DNA of 64,000 nt from positions 1 to 64,000 of the forward strand of contig JAGXSS010000109.1 in assembly GCA_018334055.1 (NCBI GenBank). The letters run 5' to 3'. This document shows, in pieces, positions 34,096-44,104 of the stretch. Origin of the DNA: Peptococcaceae bacterium. GTDB taxonomy: Bacteria > Bacillota > UBA994. Both the position numbers and the translations under genes were made by a program. The notes under the pieces are model-generated. The model made no database searches. It had not been told where the DNA came from and saw nothing but the letters and a program-made list of their open reading frames with translations. Every line of letters starts with the position of its first letter. The stretch's first letter is position 1.

Positions 34096-34166
34096 GAGTA
34101 GCCCGAGGGACTCTCACCCCCGGGCCCTCCCAGAACCGGACGTGAGCCTCTCGACTCATCCGGCTC
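34096..34166 (-). ncRNA. Group II intron 3' remnant (domains V and VI)
   Basis: Minus strand reads GAGCCGGATGAGTCGAGAGGCTCACGTCCGGTTC (domain V hairpin, GAGA tetraloop, AGC) followed by the GGGCCCGGGGGTGAGAGTCCCTCGGGCTAC hairpin (domain VI). Confidence 0.8.
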
Positions 34167-34256
34167 TTGTCATCTAAGTCTAACTAGCAATATGGGCTGC
34201 ACCCTTTGGAGCGGACACCCTAGTAACTCAGCTCAGGCCGAAAGACCTCTGTTTGT

Positions 34257-34553
34257 CTACCGCTTTATGAATATTTTATCTCTGTAGTGACGGTAGAGCC
34301 TTATAAGCACTATTCTGTCGTCACAATAAACGCTTATAAGCACTATTGAACTCAAGATAAATGAGAAAGACCCCACCATAATGCTAAGCTCATTCGGAAC
34401 AACAACACCCGTCATGTTCTCTATGAAGTCCGCTCTGGACAAAAGCACCATAATGAGAACAAACATCGATATCCAAAATAGCCAGATAGTGCGTCTAGAC
34501 ATTTTGTTCCCCAACCACTCGCGCATCAATGCCACGTAATGAGACCGTTCCAA
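34257..34553 (-). CDS. Hypothetical membrane protein
   Basis: 98 aa with two hydrophobic segments; no family recognised. Confidence 0.35.
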   Translation of the reverse strand: MERSHYVALMREWLGNKMSRRTIWLFWISMFVLIMVLLSRADFIENMTGVVVPNELSIMVGSFSFILSSIVLISVYCDDRIVLIRLYRHYRDKIFIKR

Positions 34554-34940
34554 CAGTCAAACAACGGAAACGCGCGTGCAGGGTCACTAACGCAATAGCC
34601 AGTTCCGGACCTAGTTGTCTCATAAACTTCTCTACCCTTCCTTAGGCTTATAGCCTATTCATCCCAATTCTGTTGCACTAGTCGATAATTACCATTAAAA
34701 CTATCTGTTGCATTCGGGGAAAGCCCAAATTGCCACTCTGCTAAAGTACAGTTCCTTCATATTGCCCATACTCTAGCCCCCTCTCTTCAGTTGTCAATCG
34801 TATGGTGATATTATACTTCAATAATTGGTGCTAATTATGTCGTATTACGTCGATAAACTTTTTTTGAAATTTGATTCTACTGCACTAAGTAAGTTCTACT
34901 TTTTTTCATTCTTAATTACTCTCAGTCCTGCTCCAAGGAC

Positions 34941-34992
34941 GACGGTGTAATACACCGTCGCTACGAAAAACATGATTATCGGTCGTAGCGAC
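34941..34992. repeat. Overlapping inverted repeats
   Basis: GACGGTG-taata-CACCGTC (34941-34959) and GTCGCTACGA...TCGTAGCGAC (34957-34992) share GTC. Confidence 0.6.
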
Positions 34993-35237
34993 ATGCCATT
35001 AGAGTGTTATTTTCGCATATTTAGAATCTATTACCATTGGGAACGTTTTATAGGCACCATTATTTTGGCTATCTTATGATTTGTTGCGGCAGAGTCGGCG
35101 TTATTGCAGTGGAATCAAATTTTAATACATCTTAATGCGTGTCAACTCATATAAAAATTTGACCGAACAGAATTGATCACTCATTTAAGAATCTTACCTA
35201 ACTCGTCAAGAAGTTGGTAGCGAACAAGGTAGAGGTA

Positions 35238-35314
35238 GCGGCGTGACATGGCACGCCGACCCTCCCCCGGCCGTAACCCAAGGTTGGCCGAGGTCGCCGG
35301 TTTTTGTGCCGGCG
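35238..35314. repeat. Cluster of GC-rich inverted repeats
   Basis: CGGCGTG-acatgg-CACGCCG (35238-35257) and CGCCGG-tttttgtg-CCGGCG (35295-35314). Confidence 0.5.
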
Positions 35315-35471
35315 CTACAGCATCGTCCGCATCGCCAACCTAAATTATGTGTAAATTGTTGCATATACTACTGTTTTGAAATACAATGAAAAAAGACTGT
35401 ATCAGTCGGTGGTTGTTGCCAGAGTCCAGAGGAAACCTCCCAGTAGTCAAAATACGGCAGGGGGTGAAAAA

Positions 35472-35642
35472 GTGAGTAAGTGGAGGATAGCGGAGTACAT
35501 CTTCTTCATTGCCTTGGGAGCCGGAATGCTGCTGTTTCTAACGGATCGGTTGGTTAGCGGCCTGGTGTTTTTCGCAGGGGGCCTACTTGGCGTGTCGATA
35601 AGGTACTATATACATTCTAAGGAGCAGAGCCGCAGCCAGTAG
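35472..35642 (+). CDS. Small hypothetical membrane protein
   Basis: VSKWRIAEYIFFIALGAGMLLFLTDRLVSGLVFFAGGLLGVSIRYYIHSKEQSRSQ; GTG start after AGGGGG; track ORF begins at 35376. Confidence 0.5.
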   Translation: MSKWRIAEYIFFIALGAGMLLFLTDRLVSGLVFFAGGLLGVSIRYYIHSKEQSRSQ

Positions 35643-35660
35643 CCGAGTGTTAGCCTGAGT

Positions 35661-35706
35661 AAAGCCAAATCCCCTAGGTGCCTCTGCACCTAGGGGATTT
35701 GGCTTT
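35661..35706. terminator. Bidirectional terminator between convergent genes
   Basis: aaagccaaatcccctaggtgc-ctct-gcacctaggggatttggcttt: ~21-bp perfect stem; outer bases overlap the fhs stop codon. Confidence 0.8.
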
Positions 35707-37375
35707 AAAATAGGCCCGAGATTTTGCCGTCGGCGTCGACATCTATTTTTTCGGCGGCCGGTTCCTTGGGGAGACCGGGCATGGTCATGATGTCGCCGGT
35801 CAGGGCCACGATGAACCCGGCCCCGCGGGAGACTCGAAGTTCGCGCACGGTGATTTTAAACCCACGCGGGCGACCTAAGAGGCTGGGGTCGTCTGAGACG
35901 GAGTACTGGGTCTTGGCCATGCAGATGGGCATTTTGTCAAACCCAAGTTTATTAAATTGACGCATGGTGGTTTCAGCTTCTTTAGTGAAGTCGACCCCAT
36001 CAGCACCGTAAATTTCCCGGGCAATAATGGCTATCTTTTCTTTGATGGGCAGGGCCGCATCGTACAGGGGCTTGAAGTTGGATGGCTCGTTGGCGATAGT
36101 GTCGAGCACGGCTTCGGCCAACGCCCGGCCACCCTCCCCGCCCTTGGCCCAGACCTCGGACAGGGCCACCTTGGCACCAATCTTTTGGCAGCTCTCGGCG
36201 ATAAGAGCGAGCTCAGCCTCGGTATCGGCCGGGAAGCGGTTAATGGCCACTACGGCTGGCACGCCAAACTTGTGCATGGACTCGATGTGCCGCTCGAGGT
36301 TGGCCACACCGAGCTTCAGGGCCGCTAGGTTCTCGGTGTTTAGGTTCTTGACATCGGCATTGCCATGCAGTTTGAGGGCGCGGGCGGTGGCCACAATGAC
36401 CGCCACTTTCGGTTTAAGTCCAGCAAAACGGCACTTGATGTTAAAGAACTTTTCCGCCCCTAGGTCGGCGCCAAAGCCGGCTTCGGTGACCACATAGTCG
36501 GCCACCTTGAGGGCGAGCTTGGTGGCCTGAACGGAATTACACCCATGGGCGATGTTGGCGAAGGGGCCGCCGTGGATAAATGCGGGGACATTTTCTAGGG
36601 TCTGCACCAAGTTCGGCTTGATGGCGTCCTTGAGCAAAGCGGCCATGGCACCGGCAACTTTGAGGTCGGCTACGGTAATGGGCAGCCGGTCGTTATTGTA
36701 AGCCACCACGATGCGCCCGAGACGCTCCTTGAGGTCGCTGATATCAAGAGCCAAGCAGAGAATGGCCATGACCTCGGAAGCCACGGTGATGTCAAAGCCG
36801 TCTTCGCGCGGCACGCCGTTGTTCTTACCCCCTAGGCCGATTATGGTCTGCCTGATGGCGCGGTCATTCATGTCCATGGCGCGGCGCCAGGTAATGCGGC
36901 GGGTGTCGATACTTAGGGCATTGCCCTGGTGGATATGGTTGTCTAGGATGGCGCTCAGCATATTGTGGGCGGTGGTGATGGCGTGCAAGTCGCCGGTAAA
37001 ATGCAGGTTGATGTCTTCCATGGGCACCACTTGTGAGAACCCACCACCGGCGGCTCCTCCCTTGACCCCCATGCTAGGTCCAAGCGAAGGCTCTCTTAGG
37101 GCGATGGCGGTTTTCTTGCCTAACTTGGCTAGGGCCTGCCCCAAGCCGACCGTAGTCGTGGTCTTGCCCTCGCCGGCCGCGGTGGGGTTGATGGCGGTCA
37201 CCAAAATAAGGTGGCCATCGGGCTCTTGCGCTAAGCGCTCAGCCACCGCAGGCGCAACCTTGGCCTTGTACTTGCCATAGAGTTCCAAGTCGTCCTCGCT
37301 AATGCCGATGCTCCGCGCTATCTCGACAATGGGGAGCATGTCGGCGCTCTGGGCAATTTCGATATCTGATTTCAT
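35705..37375 (-). CDS. fhs: Formate--tetrahydrofolate ligase
   Basis: [56 protein letters not shown]. Confidence 0.98.
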   Translation of the reverse strand: MKSDIEIAQSADMLPIVEIARSIGISEDDLELYGKYKAKVAPAVAERLAQEPDGHLILVTAINPTAAGEGKTTTTVGLGQALAKLGKKTAIALREPSLGPSMGVKGGAAGGGFSQVVPMEDINLHFTGDLHAITTAHNMLSAILDNHIHQGNALSIDTRRITWRRAMDMNDRAIRQTIIGLGGKNNGVPREDGFDITVASEVMAILCLALDISDLKERLGRIVVAYNNDRLPITVADLKVAGAMAALLKDAIKPNLVQTLENVPAFIHGGPFANIAHGCNSVQATKLALKVADYVVTEAGFGADLGAEKFFNIKCRFAGLKPKVAVIVATARALKLHGNADVKNLNTENLAALKLGVANLERHIESMHKFGVPAVVAINRFPADTEAELALIAESCQKIGAKVALSEVWAKGGEGGRALAEAVLDTIANEPSNFKPLYDAALPIKEKIAIIAREIYGADGVDFTKEAETTMRQFNKLGFDKMPICMAKTQYSVSDDPSLLGRPRGFKITVRELRVSRGAGFIVALTGDIMTMPGLPKEPAAEKIDVDADGKISGLF

Positions 37376-37393
37376 GCAGCTACCTGCCTTCCT

Positions 37394-38023
37394 CTACTTT
37401 ATTGCCTGCAATTGCTCACGCACCGTGAGCTGCAAGGCGGATGCCTGCCGGGCAATGTTCTCAGCTTCTTCGGTCATGCTAATGGCCCAAGACGGCTTGA
37501 TCTCTAGGGATGAAAGATTGATGTAGACATTGTAGAGGGCCCCCTCCACGGCTGCCTGGCCGAGGAGCATGGCCACACCGGCATCGGTGATGGCGTTTTG
37601 GTTGCCTTTTTGGGCCACGGTGCTCACCAGTTCTAGGACCCTAAGAGCACAGTCGGCAGTGGTCAGTGGAACCCTTGCCGCCTGCTCTATCGCCCGTAGA
37701 ATGGCGCCGTTTCTATCACTTATTTCGCTGTCACTGCCCTTCGGGAGTTTGTATGCGGCCATAACCCCTAGGTAGACCGCGGCGTCTTCGTCCGCCAGGC
37801 TTAGTAGTCGCGCGCGGAGTTCCCTGCTCTCTTTGGCTACCTGCTCCATATGGGGCTGTACCGCAATATATTTTTTGCGGTTGAGGGTTAAGTTGGCCAC
37901 CATCTCCGCCAACGAAGCCGCCATGGCTCCGGCGAGGGCGGCGGCGGTGCCACCGCCCGGGGTGGGGGTGCCGCTCGCTAAGGCCTCTAGTATCGCCCCG
38001 TAGGGTTCCTCGTATAATGCCAC
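37394..38023 (-). CDS. fchA: Formiminotetrahydrofolate cyclodeaminase family protein
   Basis: SGTPTPGGGTAAALAGAMAASLAEMVANLT; context between ftcD and fhs. Confidence 0.93.
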   Translation of the reverse strand: MALYEEPYGAILEALASGTPTPGGGTAAALAGAMAASLAEMVANLTLNRKKYIAVQPHMEQVAKESRELRARLLSLADEDAAVYLGVMAAYKLPKGSDSEISDRNGAILRAIEQAARVPLTTADCALRVLELVSTVAQKGNQNAITDAGVAMLLGQAAVEGALYNVYINLSSLEIKPSWAISMTEEAENIARQASALQLTVREQLQAIK

Positions 38024-38036
38024 GAATAATGCCCTC

Positions 38037-38183
38037 CTATGATCCTACGACTAGGCGGTAGAGAAACCATACCAAGAGACCAAGGGCGGCGCCGCCAACC
38101 ATATAGACCCACATGTCTATCTTTGGTGGCTGTTTCTTCTGGATAGTTGGCATGACTTTCTTTTTCTTTTTTCCCTTAACCAT
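38037..38183 (-). CDS. 48-aa Lys-rich single-TM small protein
   Basis: Manual translation MVKGKKKKKVMPTIQKKQPPKIDMWVYMVGGAALGLLVWFLYRLVVGS*; start overlaps hutI stop; below the ORF-track cutoff. Confidence 0.65.
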   Translation of the reverse strand: MVKGKKKKKVMPTIQKKQPPKIDMWVYMVGGAALGLLVWFLYRLVVGS

Positions 38184-39450
38184 ACATACATCCTCCTTTA
38201 TTTACCACTATCTTGCCACTTTTGATGGCGGTATCCACTAAGTTAACCCCGAGATGGTAGGGCACAAAATCTAGGGTGGGTGCCTTCTGGATAATTATGT
38301 CGGCTTGCTTGCCGACTTCGAGACTGCCCACATCCTTGGCACGCCCGATGGCATGCGCCGCATTGATAGTCGAGGCAGCGAAGGCCTGGGCGGGCGTTAA
38401 GCCATAGTGAAAACAGGCGAAGGACTGCAAAAGCTGCATATTGGGCAAGGGCGAGGTGCCGGGATTGTAGTCGGTGGCAATGGCGATGGCGACGCCCAAT
38501 TCTAGCATGGACTTCACATCGGCTCTTTTCGCGGTCTGCAAGATAAAGGAGGTTGCCGGCAGTAAAATGGCCACCACCCTAGCTTCGGCCATGGCCCGGA
38601 GATGCTCGCGGTCGGCATGAATGAGGTGCTCGGCCGATACTGCCTTGACCTCGGCCGCGAGCAAAGCTCCACCTAAGGGGGTAATTTCGTCGGCATGGAC
38701 CTTCGCCCCCAGCCCCAGCGCCTTGGCCCGTAGCAGTATGGAGCGGCATTCGTCAATGGTAAAGGCCTTGTTTTCGCAAAAGCAATCGCAAAACTCGGCC
38801 AGACCTTCGGCGGCAACCTGGGGCAGCATCTGGTCTAGAATAATTGCTATATATTCTTCCCGCGCGTTTTTATACTCCGGGGGCAAAGCATGCGCCCCCA
38901 TGAAGGTGCGCACCACCTCCACCGGGTGCCTTGTGCCGGCCTCGCGCAAGACGCGCAGCTGTTTTAGCTCGGTCTCGAGGTTTAGCCCATAGCCACTCTT
39001 GGCCTCGACCGTGGTGGTACCGTGAAGGAGCATTATGTCTAGGGTTGCCAGTACCGTAGCGAGAAGGTCGGAGGGGCTTGCCGCGCGCGTCTTTTGCACA
39101 GTGCTGATAATGCCGCCGCCGGTAGCCAAAATATCTAGATAGCTCCGTCCGGCAAGGCGCAGGGGCAGTTCGTGGTCGCGCCAGCCGGCAAAACTCAAGT
39201 GCGTGTGGCAGTCCACATAGCCCGGTAGCACCAATCGATCTGTGGCATCTACCACTTCAGTCTGGGCATCACACCTAGCTTTGGCTTCGGCGTAGTTATC
39301 GGTCACCAAGAGGATCTTCCCCTCACCGACGAGGACATGGCCCACTGGATACCGCATGATTTCGCCCAGTGCCGGACCGACTTGGGGGGAGGTGCTGTGC
39401 CCTACGGTGGTTACAACTTGGCCGTTAGCAATCCATAGACTAGCTTTCAT
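38176..39450 (-). CDS. hutI: Imidazolonepropionase
   Basis: LPGYVDCHTHLSFAGWRDHELPLRLAGRSYLDILATGGGIISTV. Confidence 0.97.
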   Translation of the reverse strand: MKASLWIANGQVVTTVGHSTSPQVGPALGEIMRYPVGHVLVGEGKILLVTDNYAEAKARCDAQTEVVDATDRLVLPGYVDCHTHLSFAGWRDHELPLRLAGRSYLDILATGGGIISTVQKTRAASPSDLLATVLATLDIMLLHGTTTVEAKSGYGLNLETELKQLRVLREAGTRHPVEVVRTFMGAHALPPEYKNAREEYIAIILDQMLPQVAAEGLAEFCDCFCENKAFTIDECRSILLRAKALGLGAKVHADEITPLGGALLAAEVKAVSAEHLIHADREHLRAMAEARVVAILLPATSFILQTAKRADVKSMLELGVAIAIATDYNPGTSPLPNMQLLQSFACFHYGLTPAQAFAASTINAAHAIGRAKDVGSLEVGKQADIIIQKAPTLDFVPYHLGVNLVDTAIKSGKIVVNKGGCMYG

Positions 39451-40345
39451 CGGGGGTGGCGAGCTTTAGCTCCAGAACCTGCTCTGGACTAAAGTCCGTT
39501 AAAGCGAGGTAGTGCCTGGCGACATCAAGGAGGGCCTTAGCGGGCAACAGTCCGATCACTTCGCTGTTGGCCACCTTGACCCCATGCTTGGCAGCCTCTT
39601 TTTTAATGGCCTCAAAGACCACATGCAGGCCGGTTACATTGTAGTCCACCATATTCATGGAGATTTGGGCCCGGCCCGTGGCCTCGAGCATGAGGCCGAG
39701 GCCCTTAACGGCGGGTAGGCCGCCGCTCGACTCACGAACCGTCTTGGCAATGGCCTTAGCCACTTTCACATCGGACGAATCAAGGTTGACATTAAACGCC
39801 ACCAAGGGGGGGCGAGCCCCCACCACCGTGGCTCCGGCCGTAGGGTGTAGCCTAGCGGGGCCAAAATCCGGCTGGCGCTCGGGCTTCACTATATCCACTT
39901 TAAGCCCTTCGTACTCTCCGCGCCGCACCTCGGCGAGGTTTTGACGCTCGGGCCGCCGAGCGGCTCTTTCGTAGAGATAGACGGGTATGTTGAGCTCGCG
40001 GGCGATGCGCTCGCCGAGGGCTTCGGCCAAGGCCACACATTCGGCCATGGTGGTGGTGCCCAGCGGCACGAATGGTATGACATCGGTAGCCCCCATGCGG
40101 GGGTGTTCGCCGAGGTGCTGCTCCATGTCTATCAAGTCCCGCGCCTTAGCCGTAGCCTGAAAAGCGGCCTCGAGAACAGCGGCGGGTTCGCCCACCATGG
40201 TAACTACCACGCGGTTGTGGTCGGCATCGGGCTTGTGGTCAAGTAGCCGCACCAGAGGCACCGTGGTGATGGCAGCGAGGATTTCGGCGATGACCTCGGG
40301 GCGCCGGCCTTCGCTAAAGTTCGGCACACATTGTACTAACTTCAT
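39440..40345 (-). CDS. ftcD: Glutamate formimidoyltransferase
   Basis: VQCVPNFSEGRRPEVI, HNRVVVTMVGEP, HPRMGATDVIPFVPL. Confidence 0.96.
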   Translation of the reverse strand: MKLVQCVPNFSEGRRPEVIAEILAAITTVPLVRLLDHKPDADHNRVVVTMVGEPAAVLEAAFQATAKARDLIDMEQHLGEHPRMGATDVIPFVPLGTTTMAECVALAEALGERIARELNIPVYLYERAARRPERQNLAEVRRGEYEGLKVDIVKPERQPDFGPARLHPTAGATVVGARPPLVAFNVNLDSSDVKVAKAIAKTVRESSGGLPAVKGLGLMLEATGRAQISMNMVDYNVTGLHVVFEAIKKEAAKHGVKVANSEVIGLLPAKALLDVARHYLALTDFSPEQVLELKLATPDES

Positions 40346-40349
40346 CTTT

Positions 40350-42005
40350 CTAACCCCTCTTTAACATCGGAATTTTGACGCCGCGCTCGGCAGCGACTTG
40401 GCAAGCCAGCTCGTAGCCGGCATCGGCATGACGCATGACGCCGGTACCGGGGTCGGTGGTGAGCACCCTCTCTAAGCGGGTACGGGCTAGGTCGGTGCCG
40501 TCGGCCACCACCACCATGCCGGCATGGATAGAGAACCCGATGCCCACTCCGCCGCCATGATGCACGCTGACCCAGCTGGCACCGGCGACCGCATTGAGAA
40601 GCGCATTGAGAATGGGCCAGTCAGCTATGGCGTCGGAACCGTCTAGCATGGCCTCGGTCTCGCGGTTAGGCGAGGCGACCGACCCGCAATCGAGGTGGTC
40701 GCGTCCGATAACGATGGGGGCCTTAAGCTCACCCGTGCGCACCATTTCATTGATGGCCAGGCCAAATTTAGCCCTCTCACCATAACCAAGCCAGCAGATG
40801 CGGGCGGGCAAGCCTTGGAAGGCCACCCTCTCTTGCGCCATGGTAATCCAGCGCTTAAGGGCCACATCTTCGGGGAAGAGCTTCATCACCAAGGCATCGG
40901 TCTTGTAGATATCTTCGACCTCACCCGAGAGGGCCACCCAGCGGAAGGGGCCCTTGCCCTCGCAAAACAGGGGGCGAATGTAGGCGGGCACAAAACCGGG
41001 GAAGTCAAAAGCTTTCTCTACCCCTGCCTCCTTGGCTTGCTGGCGGATATTATTGCCATAGTCAAAGACATGCGCTCCCGCTTGCTGCAGGTCGAGCATC
41101 GCCTGTACATGCAGAGCCATGCTCGACATCGCCCTCTCTATGTATTCGGTGGGGTTACTTTGGCGCAAGGCGGCGGCTTGGTCTAAAGAGAGCCCCACGG
41201 GTATGTAGCCCACGAGGGGGTCATGCGCTGAGGTCTGGTCGGTGACTAGGTCGGGGACCACGCCGCGGCGCACCATCTCGGGCAACACCATAGCCGCATT
41301 GCCGAGCAGGCCGATGGACAAGGCCCGACCTTCGCTCTGGGCCTTACGGGCCATCTCTAAGGCGGAGTCAAGGTTTTCAACATAGGTATCGAGATAGCGC
41401 GACTGCAGGCGGCGCTCGATGCGGGTCCGGTCCACCTCTATGCAGATAGCCACTCCTTCGTTCATCGTCACGGCTAAGGGCTGGGCACCGCCCATGCCCC
41501 CAAGCCCTGCGGTTACGGTGAGCCTACCTTTAAGGGACCCGCCGAAATGCCGACGAGCAGCCTCGGCAAAGGTCTCGTAGGTGCCCTGCAAAATACCCTG
41601 GGTGGCGATATATATCCACGAACCGGCGGTCATTTGCCCGTACATGGTGAGGCCTAAGCGCTCTAACTCGCGAAACTTCTCCCATGTGGCCCAGTGGGGC
41701 ACCAACATGGAGTTGCTGATGAGCACGCGCGGAGCATGAAGGTGGGTTGTAAATACGCCCACCGGCTTGCCGCTCTGAACGAGCAAGGTCTCGTCATTTT
41801 TGAGCTCCTGCAAGGACTTAATTATGGCCTCGTAACATTCCCAATTGCGCGCCGCCTTGCCCGTTCCCCCGTAGACCACGAGATCTTCCGGGCGCTCGGC
41901 CACCTCGGGATCGAGGTTATTCATGAGCATACGCATGGCTGCTTCTTGTTCCCAACCACGGCAACTGAGCACAGTGCCGCGCGGGGCTCTAATTTCTCTT
42001 TTCAT
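40350..42005 (-). CDS. hutU: Urocanate hydratase
   Basis: [46 protein letters not shown]. Confidence 0.97.
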   Translation of the reverse strand: MKREIRAPRGTVLSCRGWEQEAAMRMLMNNLDPEVAERPEDLVVYGGTGKAARNWECYEAIIKSLQELKNDETLLVQSGKPVGVFTTHLHAPRVLISNSMLVPHWATWEKFRELERLGLTMYGQMTAGSWIYIATQGILQGTYETFAEAARRHFGGSLKGRLTVTAGLGGMGGAQPLAVTMNEGVAICIEVDRTRIERRLQSRYLDTYVENLDSALEMARKAQSEGRALSIGLLGNAAMVLPEMVRRGVVPDLVTDQTSAHDPLVGYIPVGLSLDQAAALRQSNPTEYIERAMSSMALHVQAMLDLQQAGAHVFDYGNNIRQQAKEAGVEKAFDFPGFVPAYIRPLFCEGKGPFRWVALSGEVEDIYKTDALVMKLFPEDVALKRWITMAQERVAFQGLPARICWLGYGERAKFGLAINEMVRTGELKAPIVIGRDHLDCGSVASPNRETEAMLDGSDAIADWPILNALLNAVAGASWVSVHHGGGVGIGFSIHAGMVVVADGTDLARTRLERVLTTDPGTGVMRHADAGYELACQVAAERGVKIPMLKRG

Positions 42006-42008
42006 GCC

Positions 42009-43559
42009 CTATCTCTCCTTATACCTGAAACTGCGTTCGAACCATTGGTCGATGTCCGCCTCGGCGGCACTTTGCATCCGGCCGTCTTTAATAATGCTGT
42101 AGGCGTAATTGAACTCGGGGTAGAGGACGCGATCTTCATTGAGCACCGGTACGGTGCTGCGCAGTAGGTCGTAGACCGGGCGAGTGGCCGGCGAGAGCAT
42201 TTTCCCGCCCTGCAGGTCGATGCCCTGACAGGCCACGAGGAGCTCTATCCCCAGCACCCGCATGGTGTTTTCGATCACTTGACGCACTTTACGACAGGCG
42301 AAGCCACCCATGCTAACATGATCTTCTTGATTGGCACTCGAAGGGATGGAATCCACCGAGGCCGGATGACACAGGACTTTGTTCTCCGATACCAAGGCGG
42401 CGGCTGTATATTGGGCGATCATATAACCGGAGTTAAGGCCGCCGTGGCGCGTGAGAAAGGCCGGCAGCCCCGATAGATGAGGGTTAACTAACCTCTCGAT
42501 GCGCCGCTCGGCGATACTGGCCAGCTCAGCTACGGCCATCGCCAAGTAATCTGCACCGAGCGCTAAAAACTGTCCGTGAAAATTTCCTGCCGAAATAATT
42601 TCGTTTTCCTCGGGAAAGACCAAGGGGTTGTCGGTGGCGGAGTTACACTCCACCAGCAAGGTCGCGGCCACATGCCCAATCGCATGCCAAGAGGCCCCAT
42701 GCACCTGCGGGATGCAGCGGAGGGAATAGGCGTCTTGCACGCGAAGCTCCCCGGGCAGGGATACCCATTCGCTGCCCGCCAACAAGCGCCGCATGGCCTC
42801 CGCGGCCAGCGCTTGAGCACGATGGGGCCGCACCTCGGAAACCCTCGCGTCAAAGGCTGCCGTTATCCCGCAGAGCGCCTGATGACTGAGAGCGGCGGTA
42901 ACAAAGCTCGCCTTTAGGGTTTGGAGGGCATCAATGACCGCCAGACTCAAATTAGCCCCCATGGCCTGGGTGCCGTTGATCAGGGCAAGGCCCTCCTTGG
43001 CCCCAAGCTCAATAGGTTGCATGTTGCGACGGGCCAGAGCTATGCCTCCGGAAACAACTTCCCCATCCACCTCTGCCTCCCCTTCACCAATCATCACCAG
43101 TACCGCATGCGCCAGAGGAGCTAGATCGCCGCTGGCGCCGAGTGAGCCCTGGGCCGGCACCACGGGGTGCACCCGGTGATTTAAGAAATCGAGCAAGCAC
43201 TGCACGGTGCTCTCCTTTATGCCGGAACTGCCCTTGGCTAAAGCATTGGCACGCAGCAGCATGAGCGCCCTTACCGTCTCTGTCGGTAGCGGAGCACCTA
43301 CTCCGCAGGCGTGGCTGACGATGAGATTGCGTTGTAGCCTGGCGACCTGCTCCTTGTTGATAGTGATATCACAAAACTTGCCAAAACCGGTGTTGATGCC
43401 ATAGACGGCCTTCTCCTCAGCCACCAAGCGCTCCACGAGGGAACGTGCGGCGGCAATCTTGGCCCTAGCCTCCTGATGCAAAAAAACTAAGGCACCCTCC
43501 CGGCTCACTAAAGAGATTTCTTCGAATGTAAGGTCAGCACCGGTTATAAATACGCTCAT
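42009..43559 (-). CDS. hutH: Histidine ammonia-lyase
   Basis: MIO motif GSLGASGDLAPLAH; VYGINTGFGKF. Confidence 0.98.
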   Translation of the reverse strand: MSVFITGADLTFEEISLVSREGALVFLHQEARAKIAAARSLVERLVAEEKAVYGINTGFGKFCDITINKEQVARLQRNLIVSHACGVGAPLPTETVRALMLLRANALAKGSSGIKESTVQCLLDFLNHRVHPVVPAQGSLGASGDLAPLAHAVLVMIGEGEAEVDGEVVSGGIALARRNMQPIELGAKEGLALINGTQAMGANLSLAVIDALQTLKASFVTAALSHQALCGITAAFDARVSEVRPHRAQALAAEAMRRLLAGSEWVSLPGELRVQDAYSLRCIPQVHGASWHAIGHVAATLLVECNSATDNPLVFPEENEIISAGNFHGQFLALGADYLAMAVAELASIAERRIERLVNPHLSGLPAFLTRHGGLNSGYMIAQYTAAALVSENKVLCHPASVDSIPSSANQEDHVSMGGFACRKVRQVIENTMRVLGIELLVACQGIDLQGGKMLSPATRPVYDLLRSTVPVLNEDRVLYPEFNYAYSIIKDGRMQSAAEADIDQWFERSFRYKER

Positions 43560-44062
43560 GCCTGCTCTTTACCCTCCTCATGATCGGTCTTCCGAACCAG
43601 GCAGAGCGGAGTGAAGGACCCCTCCTCGCCCAGCGGATTATCAAGGAGCACTTGTTTCATCAGCAGCTTATCCACCGCCGGGGTGTGTGCCAAAATTTCA
43701 ACGTGCCCGCGCGAGTCTGCGCGGGCTACACAAGATTGCACACCAAGAATCCTTGACATAGCAGACACTAGGGCGCCTAAGTCCACATCGGCACCGGAGG
43801 CCGCCCTAACAGCCCCGGATGACACCACCACGATGTCCCCAGGCTGCAGGCTGTCTTGAGAGTACCGCTTGACTATCTCGAGAAAATTTTCTCCCGACGC
43901 AATGCGGTGCGTAGTGATGAGCACCCGCAGATAGACTTGATCATCGATGATGCGCGTCGGGCTTTTTTGTTTGGGCCGGTGAGCAAACAAATGTACCACC
44001 TCTGATAGTATTGTGTTCTTTCTTGACGAGCAAAATCCTGCCGCTAGGGGAGTGTTGGGCAA
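43556..44062 (-). CDS. Uncharacterised protein resembling part of coenzyme F420:gamma-glutamyl ligase (CofE)-like proteins
   Basis: LITTHRIASGENFLEIVKRYSQDSLQPGDIVVVSSGAVRAASG; overlaps hutH start; true start probably internal (GTG 43999 or TTG 43990). Confidence 0.5.
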   Translation of the reverse strand: MPNTPLAAGFCSSRKNTILSEVVHLFAHRPKQKSPTRIIDDQVYLRVLITTHRIASGENFLEIVKRYSQDSLQPGDIVVVSSGAVRAASGADVDLGALVSAMSRILGVQSCVARADSRGHVEILAHTPAVDKLLMKQVLLDNPLGEEGSFTPLCLVRKTDHEEGKEQA

Positions 44063-44098
44063 AAATCAATCCGGCACTCGATGCACTGAGTGCCGGAT
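44060..44098 (-). terminator. ftsH terminator
   Basis: atccggcactc/gagtgccggat 11-bp stem; minus strand continues with gatttttg; just after ftsH stop. Confidence 0.65.
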
Positions 44099-44104
44099 GA
44101 AGGT

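Noticed and set aside
36711-37280. 189-aa plus-strand ORF opposite fhs
   Set aside because: Antisense shadow of the fhs gene.
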